Source: Mytilus californianus
Lineage: Eukaryota > Mollusca > Bivalvia > Mytilida > Mytilidae
Length of the DNA: 64,000 nt
Direction: 5' to 3'
NCBI RefSeq assembly: GCF_021869535.1
Contig: NW_026262668.1
Coordinates: 22,573,732-22,637,731 of the forward strand
Position numbers and translations under genes: made by a program. Positions 23,048 through 32,910 of this stretch are shown piece by piece. How positions within the stretch are numbered: position 1 is the stretch's first letter; each line of letters begins with the position of its first letter. Under the pieces are notes generated by a model. The model saw only the letters and a list, made by a program, of their open reading frames with translations. It was not told the origin of the DNA and searched no databases.

Positions 23048-26000
23048 TCATCCAATGGAAGATTTAACTGATGTTTTAAAGTTGGAAAGTTTCTGTTGCT
23101 TGTTTGGTTGGTTGAAATTGTTTCTGTTAGAAGTGTTATCAGTCTCCCAATCTGATGTTGACTGCTGTGAAAGTTCAGTTGTTGTTGACACTGACAGAAA
23201 GGTTAGCTGCGAGTCTAGATCTGAAAACCACAAAACATACATACATAAATCAGGATGTTAGTTTTCATATTTTTTCATTTTATTATTTTGGGGCTTTTTA
23301 TGGCTGAATATATATGCAGTATAGGTCTTGCTCATTGTTGAAGGCCATATGGCGTATGAAGACCTATAGCTTTACTTCTATGTCATTTGTTCTCATTGGC
23401 AATCATACCACATTTTTTTTTAATTTCATATATACCACTGACAGGAAATAAAATTGACAACTTTTACTGTAAGTGGATGCAGTTACAAAATTCTCCCAAC
23501 TAAAGCCAAATCATTTTTGCAGAATAGTTATTATCCACTCCTTTTAATAATGTCCAAAATAGCCCTTAACATCTTTACAACAATAAAAATTGCCTCCATT
23601 TGGTTTGGCATGTCAAATTACCTCTCAATATAATTTTACATTGAAAACAGACAATGGTGATAATTTGACCGCTTTTAGTGACAATCTTTGAAATGGTGGC
23701 CATCTTTATATCTGTTCTCTGTGTCAAAGTACAGCTAAATATCAATATTCTTTAAAATCAGACTCAACAAAATTGAAAATTTTATCCTTTATTTGCTGTG
23801 TCCATCTTTAAAAAAAAATTTCATTGTTTTGTTGGCATGTCAAAAGTGCTATAATTCCTTAATGTCAATTTTCATATAAGGCCATCTTGAAAATGTTTGC
23901 CATTTTGGAAGAAAAAACAACCTTACTTTGTTTAGCAAGTCAAACTACCACTACTATCCCTAATTAACAATTTTCATTAAATTAACCAGTGTTGAAATTT
24001 GTGCCATCCTTGGTGGCCATCTTGAAAATGTTTGACATCAGATAATCATCCACATATTGTGCTTTTCTTTTCACTAAAGTTTCATTAAAAAGATAACACC
24101 AGTTATCTCAGAAAAGGACAAATTTTGTGGAAGATGAAGAAAAAATGCAAGTTTGGACAGAACATTCAAGCTATAACAGCTCTAAATTTGTAATGGGATT
24201 AAATATTTGACAAAGAATAGGTTTCTAACACAGAATAAATATGGTATAAAGATAAAGTTTAATAGATTCAGCATGTCAGAGAACCCCGAGATCAAATTAA
24301 GATTTAAAATTTAGTTTAATTTTGGACCCTTTGGACCTCAATGTAAACCAATTTCATAATAGGGCCCAAAAACTAAATACAGGTTAGATTCAGGCTGAAT
24401 CAGCATCTTTAAAATTATTGTTGAAATCAAACACAGTTAAATTATGGACCCCATTTGAACCAACTTGAAAACTGGGACCAAAATCATAAATCTAAGTACA
24501 TATTTATATTCAGGATATTTGATTATTTCTATTTATCATTCAAAGAACCCTAATTCATTGTAATTAGAGTTCAAGTTTTGTTAAAATTAAACTAAGTTAA
24601 AATTTGGACCCTTTGGATTTTAAAATGTGGACAAATTTGAAAACCGGACCAAAATTAAAAATCTAAATATAAAACATTTGCATTTTGTATATCAAAAGAA
24701 CCTCAAGAATTCAAGTTGTGTAGAAATAAGAAAAAAAATTTTGGACCATTTGAAATCAATGTGAACCAATTTAAAATGGGGCCCAATTGCAACATCTTAA
24801 ATTATTTAAATACATTGTTAGATTTACATGTAGCATATAATTAAGAACCCAAATAATGTATTTATTTTAATTTGTTCTTGTCCTAAACATGCATGAACTA
24901 TTTGTCATTGGACATTAGCATTACCAACAACCAATCAATTAATCGAACAGGTGAAATATCTTCAAAAGTACCAATAAAAATCTCCCCCCTTTTATATTTG
25001 AAAAAGTAAAATCACAAAAATACTGAACTCCGAGGAAAATTCAAAAAGGAAAGTCCCCAATCAAATGGCAAAATCAAAAGTTCAAACACATCAAACGATT
25101 GGACAACAACTGTCATATTCCTGACTTGGTACAGGCATTTTCTTATGTAGAAAAATGGTGGATTGAACCTGGTTTTATAGCTAGATAATAAACCTCTCAC
25201 TTGTATGACAGTCAAGATAAATTCCATTATATTGATAACTATGCGTGAACAAAACAAACAGACACAATAGGTAAAATTGTCAAAAATAGGGGTACAGCAG
25301 TCAACATTGTGTTATCATCTTAATCACTATAAAAACAAACAAATGTAACGAAGAAGCACAAAAAGGCATACATCAAATTTAACATCCTCATTTTGCTTAT
25401 ATTATACTATTTTATATATCTATGTAAAATCCACCCATAAAGGATGGAAGGTTTTAAGTACTGGCGTAAAATCGCGCGTTTGAAACTCGCACAGGTAGAC
25501 ATAAAATAATTTTGTCGTTCAAAGTATGACGGGATACATAAATACAGAGTCACGTAAAATGGATATCACAAAAAACAGACTTAACAGTAAAAGTAATACG
25601 TATTAATAAATAAAATAATTGAAATGGAATGTATGAACAGTTCATTAGTCATTGTTAGTTATTGAATGGAAACTATAGGAGCCGCCCAATATAGTACTAC
25701 AAATTAAAATTAGCAAAGTGATTTTTCAATGGGAAAACCAAGTTAACAAAGACCTGTTTAATAAAACTGATGTATAACATGTAATTGTATAATTATGTTA
25801 TTATATGAGTGATTACATATACTTTGTATGATTACCATGTTATACAAACAGTTAAATTAATATATAAGTTAATAATAACTTACCAATGTCTTCTTCTATA
25901 CATGTATTTAGTTTGACCTGGCTATTGTCACTTTTACAAAAATTCATCTTAATTGAGCATTGCTTGCATATATATAGCCCTACAAATAAAAAGTGTTAAA

Positions 26001-27050
26001 CTATAAAATAATTCTTCAATTTTGTTTTACATGAAATAAAATATATCAGACAGGAAATGTAGGGTAGTGTAGCATCACTGTGCATGTAGTTTAAATGTAT
26101 GTTTTTTTCTTTTAAAAAGGGCTCTATAAGTAATCTACATACATGTACATGTAGGGTCCTAAAATTGAACTTTATAAAAGTTTGCAATGCTTTTGATTTT
26201 TTTAGTCTCCATGGCCTATTAGTTCATTAAAAAAATATTATTCTCTGGATAAAGTTGTCTAGTGTTACATGTACAGTTTGTTGTACAAATGTATGTAAAA
26301 CATGTATTTGTAGGAGGCTTTTCCACGAGATAAAACTTTTTTTAGTAGACAAAGAGCTGAACAACTGCCAGTAAGAACTGAAAATATAACTTAGGGGAAG
26401 AGAATAAAAACCTGACCTGCTAAACTTGGATATGTTGAAATAGATTTTGATTATTATCATGATTCTGGTCTATAAATTGATTTTTTAAAGCAGAAACTAA
26501 ATATATATTGTACCCTGGTTAATAGCTTGAAAATTAAAATTTTGTCCTAAGCTGACAAGGACATAAATATTTTGACCATTCTAACCCTCCCCCTTGCTTT
26601 TTTAATCAAATGGTCCCAAGACAGAACAATGTATATACGGATATATATTATTTGCTTGCACTTTGCCATAGGAAATAAATAAGATGTCTTAGAAACAGGT
26701 CAGGTGTAAAAGAATATTCACATGCCCCTTCAACACCCATCCCCCCCCCCTTTTTTTTTATCTAGCTAATGTATCAATTGTTGGTCCTCTAATTTCAGAT
26801 TGACTATATGGAACAAATGAAAATTGATTGTAAGATTTGTACCTGTTCCTACTGGAATAACTCGTCCTGTATACAGCCTGTTTTGAAAGGGTGAAGATCC
26901 TTGGTCAGCTTTGGCTTTGCTGGAAGAGGGTTGGACGAGATGTTGACATCTTGCTTGACTATCATGTCAATGAATTCCATAAAAGTCCCTGTACTTCGAG
27001 CATATTCAAAGACAAGATGATGTAACAACCATGGGAAAATAAACCACTCC
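23048..27050 (-). CDS. Candidate spliced gene of the TTAA element (3' exons)
   Basis: Three minus-strand segments look like successive exons. Exon A, about 26843-27050 with an uncertain start, ends '...RLYTGRVIPVGT' plus one base before GTACAA. Exon B, 25884-25979, follows a good acceptor (TTTTTATTTGTAG) and has donor G/GTAAGT; it reads 'LYICKQCSIKMNFCKSDNSQ' and continues to 'CIEEDI'. Exon C, 23048-23220, follows acceptor TGTGGTTTTCAG, is Ser/Thr/Asn/Gln-rich ('TELSQQSTSDWETDNTSN') and ends at a stop at 23048-23050. A ends and B starts in matching phase, as do B and C. Part of exon A is also open in another frame ('KEWFIFPWLLHHLVFEYARS'), so a frameshift or a different acceptor is possible. 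The product is unrecognised; a transposase C-terminus is a guess from position. Confidence 0.5.
23240..23428 (+). repeat. SINE-like mussel repeat, 3' part
   Basis: Contains 'aggatgttagttttcatatt', 'cattgttgaaggccatatgg' and 'ctcattggcaatcataccac', the 3' part of a dispersed repeat that also occurs near 38885, 53460 (inverted), 56750 and 61860 (inverted). Confidence 0.75.
23520..24060. repeat. Degenerate repeats around 'ggccatcttgaaaatg'
   Basis: Phrases such as 'ggtggccatctt', 'aaggccatcttgaaaatgtt' and 'ggtggccatcttgaaaatgt', with 'ggcatgtcaa' in between, recur at irregular spacing. Old tandem repeat; no coding. Confidence 0.5.
24260..24860. repeat. Degenerate tandem repeat 'ttggaccctttgga', about four units
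   Basis: Units of about 140-160 bp each contain a 'tttggaccctttgga'-type start, 'accaattt', 'gggacc(a)aaa' and 'aaagaaccc'. This matches a repeat family common in mollusc introns and intergenic DNA. It lies in the intron between exons B and C of the candidate gene. Confidence 0.65.
25008..25150 (-). repeat. SINE-like mussel repeat, minus strand
   Basis: On the minus strand it reads 'ctgtaccaagtcaggaatat', then 'cgtttgatgtgtttgaac' and 'ttgattttgccatttgattg', then 'tccgaggttc'-like text ending near 'agtatttttgtgat'. Same family as 10585-10799 and 35975-36095. Confidence 0.7.
25260..25883. other. Intronic or non-coding stretch
   Basis: AT-rich sequence between a SINE-like repeat and candidate exon B; nothing recognised. 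Confidence 0.35.
25980..26842. other. Intronic or non-coding stretch
   Basis: Between candidate exons A and B. It contains a C run then a T run near 26740-26760 and no recognisable element. Confidence 0.35.
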
Positions 27051-28371
27051 TTGTCTTATATAAAATAAGGAGTCCTGTTGGAAATTCTACACCATAGTTT
27101 TCAGTATTATTCAGACTTCCTAAATGTAGATGAATGGTAGTCTGTATCTGTATGAATATGTTTGGTTACCAATGCTGGTTTCAATACCATGGTAGAGAGA
27201 GTGTCGTTGATTTATTGATGGTGCGCCAGAGCAGTTTTGACACTCTCAATCTCAATTTTGGTGCGAGCAAGGTGGTTCCACTCCATGCACTCGCTCACTT
27301 TTTTTTTACAAAGAATGATTTAGAATACTTTTGTTTTGCTCGTTGAAATCTAAAAACACTTTTTGCTGTTCATGGACTTATTTTTCCAATCAATATTTAT
27401 CATGTTTATTCACTAAATTATTGTCATGTTTGTCAAATTTCTTGGCAGTAATTATTTTTTTTGGAAATGCTATTTTGGTCTTTAGTGCATTCAGATATCT
27501 TAAATAGTTTGTAATATGTAGATGTATAAGACTGGGATAGCCCACATGCTCATCCTAGATTATTAAAGTCACAAACTTCACTGTAAACATTTGTCTGCCA
27601 AACCATCACTGGGAGCTGACATGTTTGAGATCTTACCCAAGGAAGATAAGTCAATGGAAGAGCATAAAAGATGGACTCCCTGGTTTCAGACAATTTATTG
27701 GTTTTTGGACTTGCAGTACAAATACGTCTTATTTCATTTTTCAGACAAATTGATTTTACTTGTTCGAATGATTTTATGAGCCATTTTAGTACCAATTGTG
27801 TTTAGAATTTAATTAAAATCAAAATCAAAATGTGTCAATTTGGGACTAAAATCACCATTCTTCCAAGGCATAAATTAACATATAATAGTCATTTGCCAAG
27901 CTTAATATTTTGTTTTGATATAAAACATACCCCATAGTTAAAACCGATATAAGTTGCAAACAAATCCGGAATGGGTCTTGCAAGATAGAAGCGAATGAAA
28001 ACCACGTAAATTCATGTATGAAAAACACCGCCTTTGTCTCCCTGCTCCTGGCAATTTGCCAAATCGTTTAAATTTTCATTTGTATTGATCATAACATAGT
28101 AAAATAAATGAGTTTCAGCTGACATTACTCTAAAAACTCAACTACCCCATTTAATATGCTTCTGGGTCATTCTTAAAAGGCATAAAAAAGTTGGATTTTT
28201 CCTTGGTTTCATTATTAATTTACAGAATTATGCAAATGAGGCTGTTACTAAAAATAGATACGATTCTGTGAAAAATTAAGTGGTCAAATTCTTTTATTTT
28301 ATGTCAAGGATTAAGCTGATGTATAAAAATTTGTCAAGTGATGATTGTCGATTTGGACGATTTTCTGAATA
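27051..28371. other. Right part of the TTAA element, no recognised product
   Basis: Includes a small hairpin (gagagtgtc near 27196 against gacactctc near 27238). On the minus strand at about 27615-27720 'NKLSETRESIFYALPLTYLP' ends at a good donor (TTGG/GTAAGA), so a further upstream exon is possible, but its acceptor and phase could not be settled. Confidence 0.35.
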
Positions 28372-28402
28372 TTGCATGGTTTTCTGGCGGATTGGCTCTT
28401 AA

Positions 28403-30831
28403 CAATGCAGATTTTGAATGACTTCAAGAACCAATCCTGGATAACAACGAGGATGACCAAAAGACGAGAAAGACTACCAAACATGTACCATGTGGCTTTG
28501 CGTACAATGGTAGGTCAAACACCTAAAATATCGAATGAACCAGTGGTTTATCGCGGTGCCGATGCTGCTTACAAATTTGTTGAGTGCATGGTGAACGAGC
28601 AGGAATATATCGAACAGAAATTTAAGCATGGCGTCCCCATGGCCATGACTGGAAGTGATTGGCAATCGTTTACGAAGGCTACCAATTGCCAAATATGCCA
28701 TAAAAAAAAATATTGGAACACAGAGTAAGAGATCACCGTCATGTGACTGGAAAATTTAGAGGGGCGTTTCATAACGACTGTAATATCAACTATACGTTTA
28801 CAGGTTGAATTCCAGTTGTATTTCATAACCTTAGTGGATATGATAGTCATTTAATCATGCAAGCTATTAGAAAAGTTGAAGGGAAACAGTTGATTTGTAT
28901 CGCTTATAATATGGAAAAAATATATTTCGTTTTCATTGGGCTGCATGAATTTTATAGACTCGCTCCACTTGGTGGCTTCGGCTTTAAAAAAACTAGTTGA
29001 GAACCTTGCTAAAGAAGGTTCCAGTAAATTTCAACCTATGACGAGATATTTTGGAGAAGAAAAGATTGAGTTACTGTTAAGAAAACAAGTATACCCATAC
29101 GAGTATTTTGATTCTGACTAAATGTTTTCAGAAGATAAACTACCACCGATTGGAGCGTTTAACGGTTCATTATCGGGAGAAGGAATCTCCACATTGGATT
29201 ACGCACATGCACCACACGTGTGGCAATCTTTTAAAATACAGAGTTGCGGACAGTACCATGACCTTAACATACTATCAGATGTCCTTGCATTAGCTGACGG
29301 ATTTGAAAATTTCAGAGAGATCTGCGTCAACTACTATGACCTGGATGCTGCACATTTTTATACCTCACCCGGGCTTGCATGGCAGGCTGCCTTGAAAATG
29401 ACACGGATTAAATTAGGACTACTCACAGACGTAAACATGCATTTGTTTATAGAGAAAGGGTTAAGAGGGGGAATATCAATGATATCCCATCGCCACGCCA
29501 AAACGAGCAATAAACATGTACCAGAGTACAATAAAAATCAACCAAAAAGTCACGTGATGTACCTAGATGCAAACAACTTTTACGCATGGGCCATGTCCCA
29601 GGCACTCCCAGTTAAAGGCTTCAGATGGTTAGACGATTGTGAAATAGAGAATCTACATATCACTGACATTGCAGATGAAAATGAAGATGGTTATGTGCTC
29701 GAAGTAGATTTAGAATATCCAGGAGAATTACATGATGCTCACAACGAATATCCACTGGCTCCAGAAAAACTCAAGGTTACAAAGGATATGTTATCAGCCT
29801 ATACCAAAAAGCTGTTGAAGGATTTAAACTTAAAAGGGACATCGACAGAAAAGTTCATACCAAATTTATATCCAAAGGAAAAATATGTAGTGCATTATAG
29901 AAATTTGAAACTCTAATTATCACTTGGAATAAGATTGAAAAAGATTCACAGAGTCATGACATTTAAACAGGAACCATGGCTAAAGAAATATATAGGTTTT
30001 AACACAGAAAAGAGAAAGATGGCACAAATAATTTTGAGAAAGATTTTTTTCAAATTAATGAACAATGCAGTCTTCGGAAAGACAATGGAGAATTTAAGAA
30101 AGAGAACAGATATCAAACTAGTTAACGACCAATCAAAAGCCAGAAAACTAATCAGCAAACCAACGTTTCATGCCTTTAGAATATTTAACGATGGTGGCTG
30201 TTTACATGTTGAAGCAACGATTATACTTAAATAGACCCATCTACGTGGGATTCACTATACCTGATTTGTCAAAACACTGATGTACGATTTTCATTACAAT
30301 CATGTAAAGGATAAATATGGAGATAAATCAACATTCTTGTTTACAGGCGCGGACTCGTTATTCTACAGCATTAACATTCCTGATACATGTATATATCAAG
30401 ATATGATGGAAGACAAGCACTTATTCAATTCATCCGAATTTGACTCAAAACATCGGCTTCATAGCACAATAAATAAAAAGGTGCTAGGAAAGATGAAGGA
30501 TGAAACCCATGGAATTCCTATACATGAGTTTGTCGGTCTAAAGTCTAAGATGTACTCATTGATATATGAAGAGGATGGACATGTCAGTGAAAAGAAAACA
30601 GCGACGGGTATAAAGAAGAATGTCATCAAACATCACACTAGACATGCACACTACATGCAATGTCTGTTTAACAAAGACATTCATATGTCTACTATGATAC
30701 AGATCAGATCCTATTGTCATGAATTATACAATATATCTATTAACAAACTGGGTCTGTCACCATTTGATGACAAAAAATACTTACTAGATGATGGTTTAAG
30801 TAGTCTTGCTTATGAATATTTGAGAATATGA
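28403..30831 (+). pseudogene. Family B DNA polymerase, exonuclease and polymerase domains, broken
   Basis: Coding resumes immediately after the TTAA at 28399-28402. 'ADFE' at about 28407-28418 fits the first exonuclease motif. 'CQICHK' (near 28690) and 'IPVVFHNLSGYDSH' (28813-28854) are exonuclease-region landmarks. The palm begins with 'MYLDANNFYAWAMSQALP' (near 29560-29613, metal-binding motif A), then 'KLMNNAVFGKTMEN' (near 30052-30093, motif B). Motif C reads 'FTGADS' at 30340-30357 where the family has two aspartates, so one catalytic Asp is lost. Stops or shifts occur near 28728, 28806, 29121, 29914 and 30232. The total, with the N-terminal part, is in the range expected for a protein-primed polymerase. 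Confidence 0.85.
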
Positions 30832-30904
30832 AGTCTTTAGACAAAGGTATCAATCATTATCATTTGAGCAGTTAAAGAAAACGGACGTGTTTTAAGAGCT
30901 CTCC

Positions 30905-31678
30905 GTGATGAGTACAACCTGTCCAGAATGTGATATGGAATTTTTGGGAAAAAACAATATGCTTAGACATAAGAAAATTCAACATGACATCAATAAACCG
31001 TATCAACCGATCAGTCATGTGTATCCTCCGAGCAATGATACGTATCCACCGCCTCCTCTACCTCCTCCTCCTCCTCCTCCTCCTCCTCTTCCGCCGCCGC
31101 CGAAGAATGTGGAACTTCAACATCCGTTTAGCATGATGTTGGCTGGACCTACAGGGTCAGGAAAAACGTTTTTGATGAAAGCATTATTGGAGAGAACACG
31201 GACTTTGATTAAACCAGTTCCTGAACGAATTATATGTTGTTATAAACGGTGGCTGCCATTATTCAGCGAAGTGCAACAGACTATTAAGAACATTGTATGT
31301 GTGCAAGTAATTCCGGAAGACTTTAATGATGATGCCTTCATAGACACAAGATATCCAAATGTAATTATCCTGGACGATTTAATGAGTGACGACACAAATA
31401 GTAAAGATGATTGTGAACTCTTGGTGGAGGGCAGACATCATAGAAATCTGAGTGTGGCATGCATCGTACGAATGCTTTGTCGAAGGGAAAAGGTAGTAGA
31501 ACCACGAGCATCAAATTTAAAAAAAATTAATATATTCGAAAACAAGAACATGAATCGTAGAGGTGTGTCTTATAAGTATATAAGAAGAAAAGAACCAGAA
31601 CCAGCACATGTCAAAATGAACAGATGTATTTACCAGACGAGAGAGAAAGCATGCCTTCCTGTGACGACTGTGGAATAA
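30905..31678 (+). CDS. Packaging-type P-loop ATPase of the Polinton-like element
   Basis: 257 codons from ATG 30905 (or 30908) to TAA 31676-31678. Residues 4-28 form a C2H2-like finger ('CPECDMEFLGKNNMLRHKK'), followed by a proline run at about residues 48-66. Walker A is 'GPTGSGKT' (31147-31170), and Walker B is 'NVIILDDLM' (31360-31386), ending in the acidic pair expected of FtsK/HerA-type packaging ATPases. In Polintons and adintoviruses this enzyme is thought to pump DNA into the capsid. It lies 73 bp after the polymerase remnant on the same strand. The frame is open throughout, unlike its neighbours, although C-terminal residues after about 190 look divergent. The finger plus proline linker in front of the ATPase is unusual. 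Confidence 0.83.
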   Translation: MMSTTCPECDMEFLGKNNMLRHKKIQHDINKPYQPISHVYPPSNDTYPPPPLPPPPPPPPPLPPPPKNVELQHPFSMMLAGPTGSGKTFLMKALLERTRTLIKPVPERIICCYKRWLPLFSEVQQTIKNIVCVQVIPEDFNDDAFIDTRYPNVIILDDLMSDDTNSKDDCELLVEGRHHRNLSVACIVRMLCRREKVVEPRASNLKKINIFENKNMNRRGVSYKYIRRKEPEPAHVKMNRCIYQTREKACLPVTTVE

Positions 31679-32203
31679 TATTTGAAAGTGTGCACGATCT
31701 GGCTAGACACACATGATTAGGAAATGTCCTGAAAATATAGATGTAAAACGTAAATGGGATGATGATGTGGACACCACACCACAGAATCTCGTTTGTATAT
31801 TGACGATGGTGAGGACGTACCTTTTACGAAACTAGCCAGAGAAGATAATGAGGAAATATGGAGTACAAAAGTAAATAAATATTTGGATCAGGGATTAAAC
31901 AAATTCGATGCTGAGCGAAAAGCCAATCGAAAAATAAGAGGAGAAGACTTGGATTAATTGATGTCTAAATATGGACAGTTTCTTCAGTACGAACTGCAAC
32001 TACGTAATTGTAAACTTCACGGAAAGGTCGTAAAAAAAGCAGAGGAAATGATAGATGGTGAAATGGACTACAAAATATCCTTACAAAAGTATAAACATAT
32101 GTTGGAAAATTACCTTGGTGAAGTCATTGAAACTGACAGTGATGATGAGGAGGAAGACGACGACAAAGACAGTGAAGAGGGAGGGGAGGAGAAAGTTTGA
32201 TAA
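31640..32203 (+). pseudogene. Zinc-finger protein with acidic C-terminal tail, broken
   Basis: In a frame overlapping the end of the ATPase gene, a short finger 'CDDCGIIFESVHDLARHT' begins near 31655. After shifts the text continues 'DDGEDVPFTKLAREDNEEIW' (from about 31800) to a stop at 31957. A frame from 31958 reads 'SKYGQFLQYELQLRNCKLHG' and ends in a run of Asp and Glu (about residues 57-80). The pieces read as one protein of about 190 residues with lysine-rich helices and an acidic tail. Its function is unknown; position after the ATPase suggests a structural or DNA-binding role in the Polinton-like element. Confidence 0.6.
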
Positions 32204-32261
32204 TGCAAATTTGCAGATTTAACATTGTTGTGCTGATATTAAGAGTAGTTATGGATATAAA

Positions 32262-32870
32262 ATGTGTTTTCAGCCGTGTATCACCTTCACTTGTGATCCA
32301 ATTAATGGATGGATCTGTCGTAGAGTTGTTACTTGTTTAGACGTTCTTATCAATTTTCTTATCCAAACTCTTTCCCGAGTGAGTCTATCCTCCCTTGACC
32401 AAACAGTGTTGTGGTCTATGATTTTAATGGTCAGTCGATTGAGATCTGCCTTAGTGTGGCCAGGGGATCTCAAATGTCGACTGAGAGGAAGGTCTGGCTT
32501 GCATTCATAGTCGCTACGATGGCCGTTCATTCGTTTGTGAAATGGCTGTTCTGACTCGCCAACATACTGTTTTCCAAATTTACACTGTAGACGATACACA
32601 GCATTTGTAGTCTTGCAATTAACATTGGTTAACATATGGTGTATTCCGTACCAGTGGAGTGACTGTTAAAAATCTGGGTATTCAGAATTTGTTTGCAAGT
32701 TAGACATCGTTTGTTTCCGCATCCCTTGCAAGAGCCCACAGACGAAGAGCCTGATTTAGAGGATAAATCAGCTCTCACCAGCAAGTCTTTAAGGCTTTTA
32801 GGCCTACGGAAAGCCAGTACAGGTGGCTCGGGAAAGATCTTGGATAGTTCGCGGATTAGGTGTGATATCT
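32262..32870 (-). mobile_element. Penelope-like element remnant, GIY-YIG endonuclease end
   Basis: The minus frame 32270-32635 encodes 'AVYRLQCKFGKQYVGESEQP', then 'FHKRMNGHRSD', 'LSRHLRSPGHT' and 'SREDRLTRERVWIRKL': the GIY-YIG nuclease that ends Penelope-like reverse transcriptases, with the Arg (HKRMNGHR) and Glu (RERVWI) regions present. Upstream on the minus strand (32640-32870), after a frameshift, 'CGNKRCLTCK' gives the paired-cysteine linker, and further text resembles the end of the RT. The nuclease nicks target DNA. Only the 3' end is present, as is usual for 5'-truncated copies. The remnant ends at a TA microsatellite. Confidence 0.87.
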
Positions 32871-32873
32871 TGT

Positions 32874-32875
<2 letters not shown>

Positions 32876-32905
<30 letters not shown>
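32876..32905. repeat. TA microsatellite
   Basis: About 13-14 TA units, at the truncated edge of the Penelope-like remnant. Confidence 0.9.

Positions 32906-32910
<5 letters not shown>

Larger units (their letters stand above)
18829..28398. mobile_element. 9,570-bp TIR element with TTAA target duplication, inserted in the polymerase gene
   Basis: Left end 18829-18855 begins GAGCCAATCTGCCAGAAAAC; the right end 28372-28398 is its inverse with a single mismatch in 27. After a gap a second block of similarity ('cgtccgaatgtc' against 'cgtccaaatcgac') extends the TIR inward. TTAA flanks both sides (18825-18828, 28399-28402). Deleting the element and one TTAA leaves the polymerase frame running into its exonuclease motif, so both ends are exact. 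TTAA duplication is known for piggyBac and Kolobok; the purine-rich GAG start suits Kolobok better than the CCY start of piggyBac. A candidate spliced gene lies on the minus strand (23048-27050). The left third holds other nested repeats. Confidence 0.87.
17682..32203 (+). mobile_element. Polinton/adintovirus-like element remnant
   Basis: Plus-strand remnants in this order: a C2H2-like zinc-finger segment leading into a protein-primed family B DNA polymerase (17682-18824 and 28403-30831), a packaging-type P-loop ATPase (30905-31678) and a zinc-finger protein with an acidic tail (31640-32203). Polymerase plus packaging ATPase is diagnostic of the Polinton/Maverick and adintovirus group. Capsid genes, retroviral-like integrase, protease and the long TIRs were not seen, so only part of the element is present. 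The polymerase gene is interrupted by a 9.57-kb element, and every gene except the ATPase carries stops or frameshifts. Confidence 0.83.
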
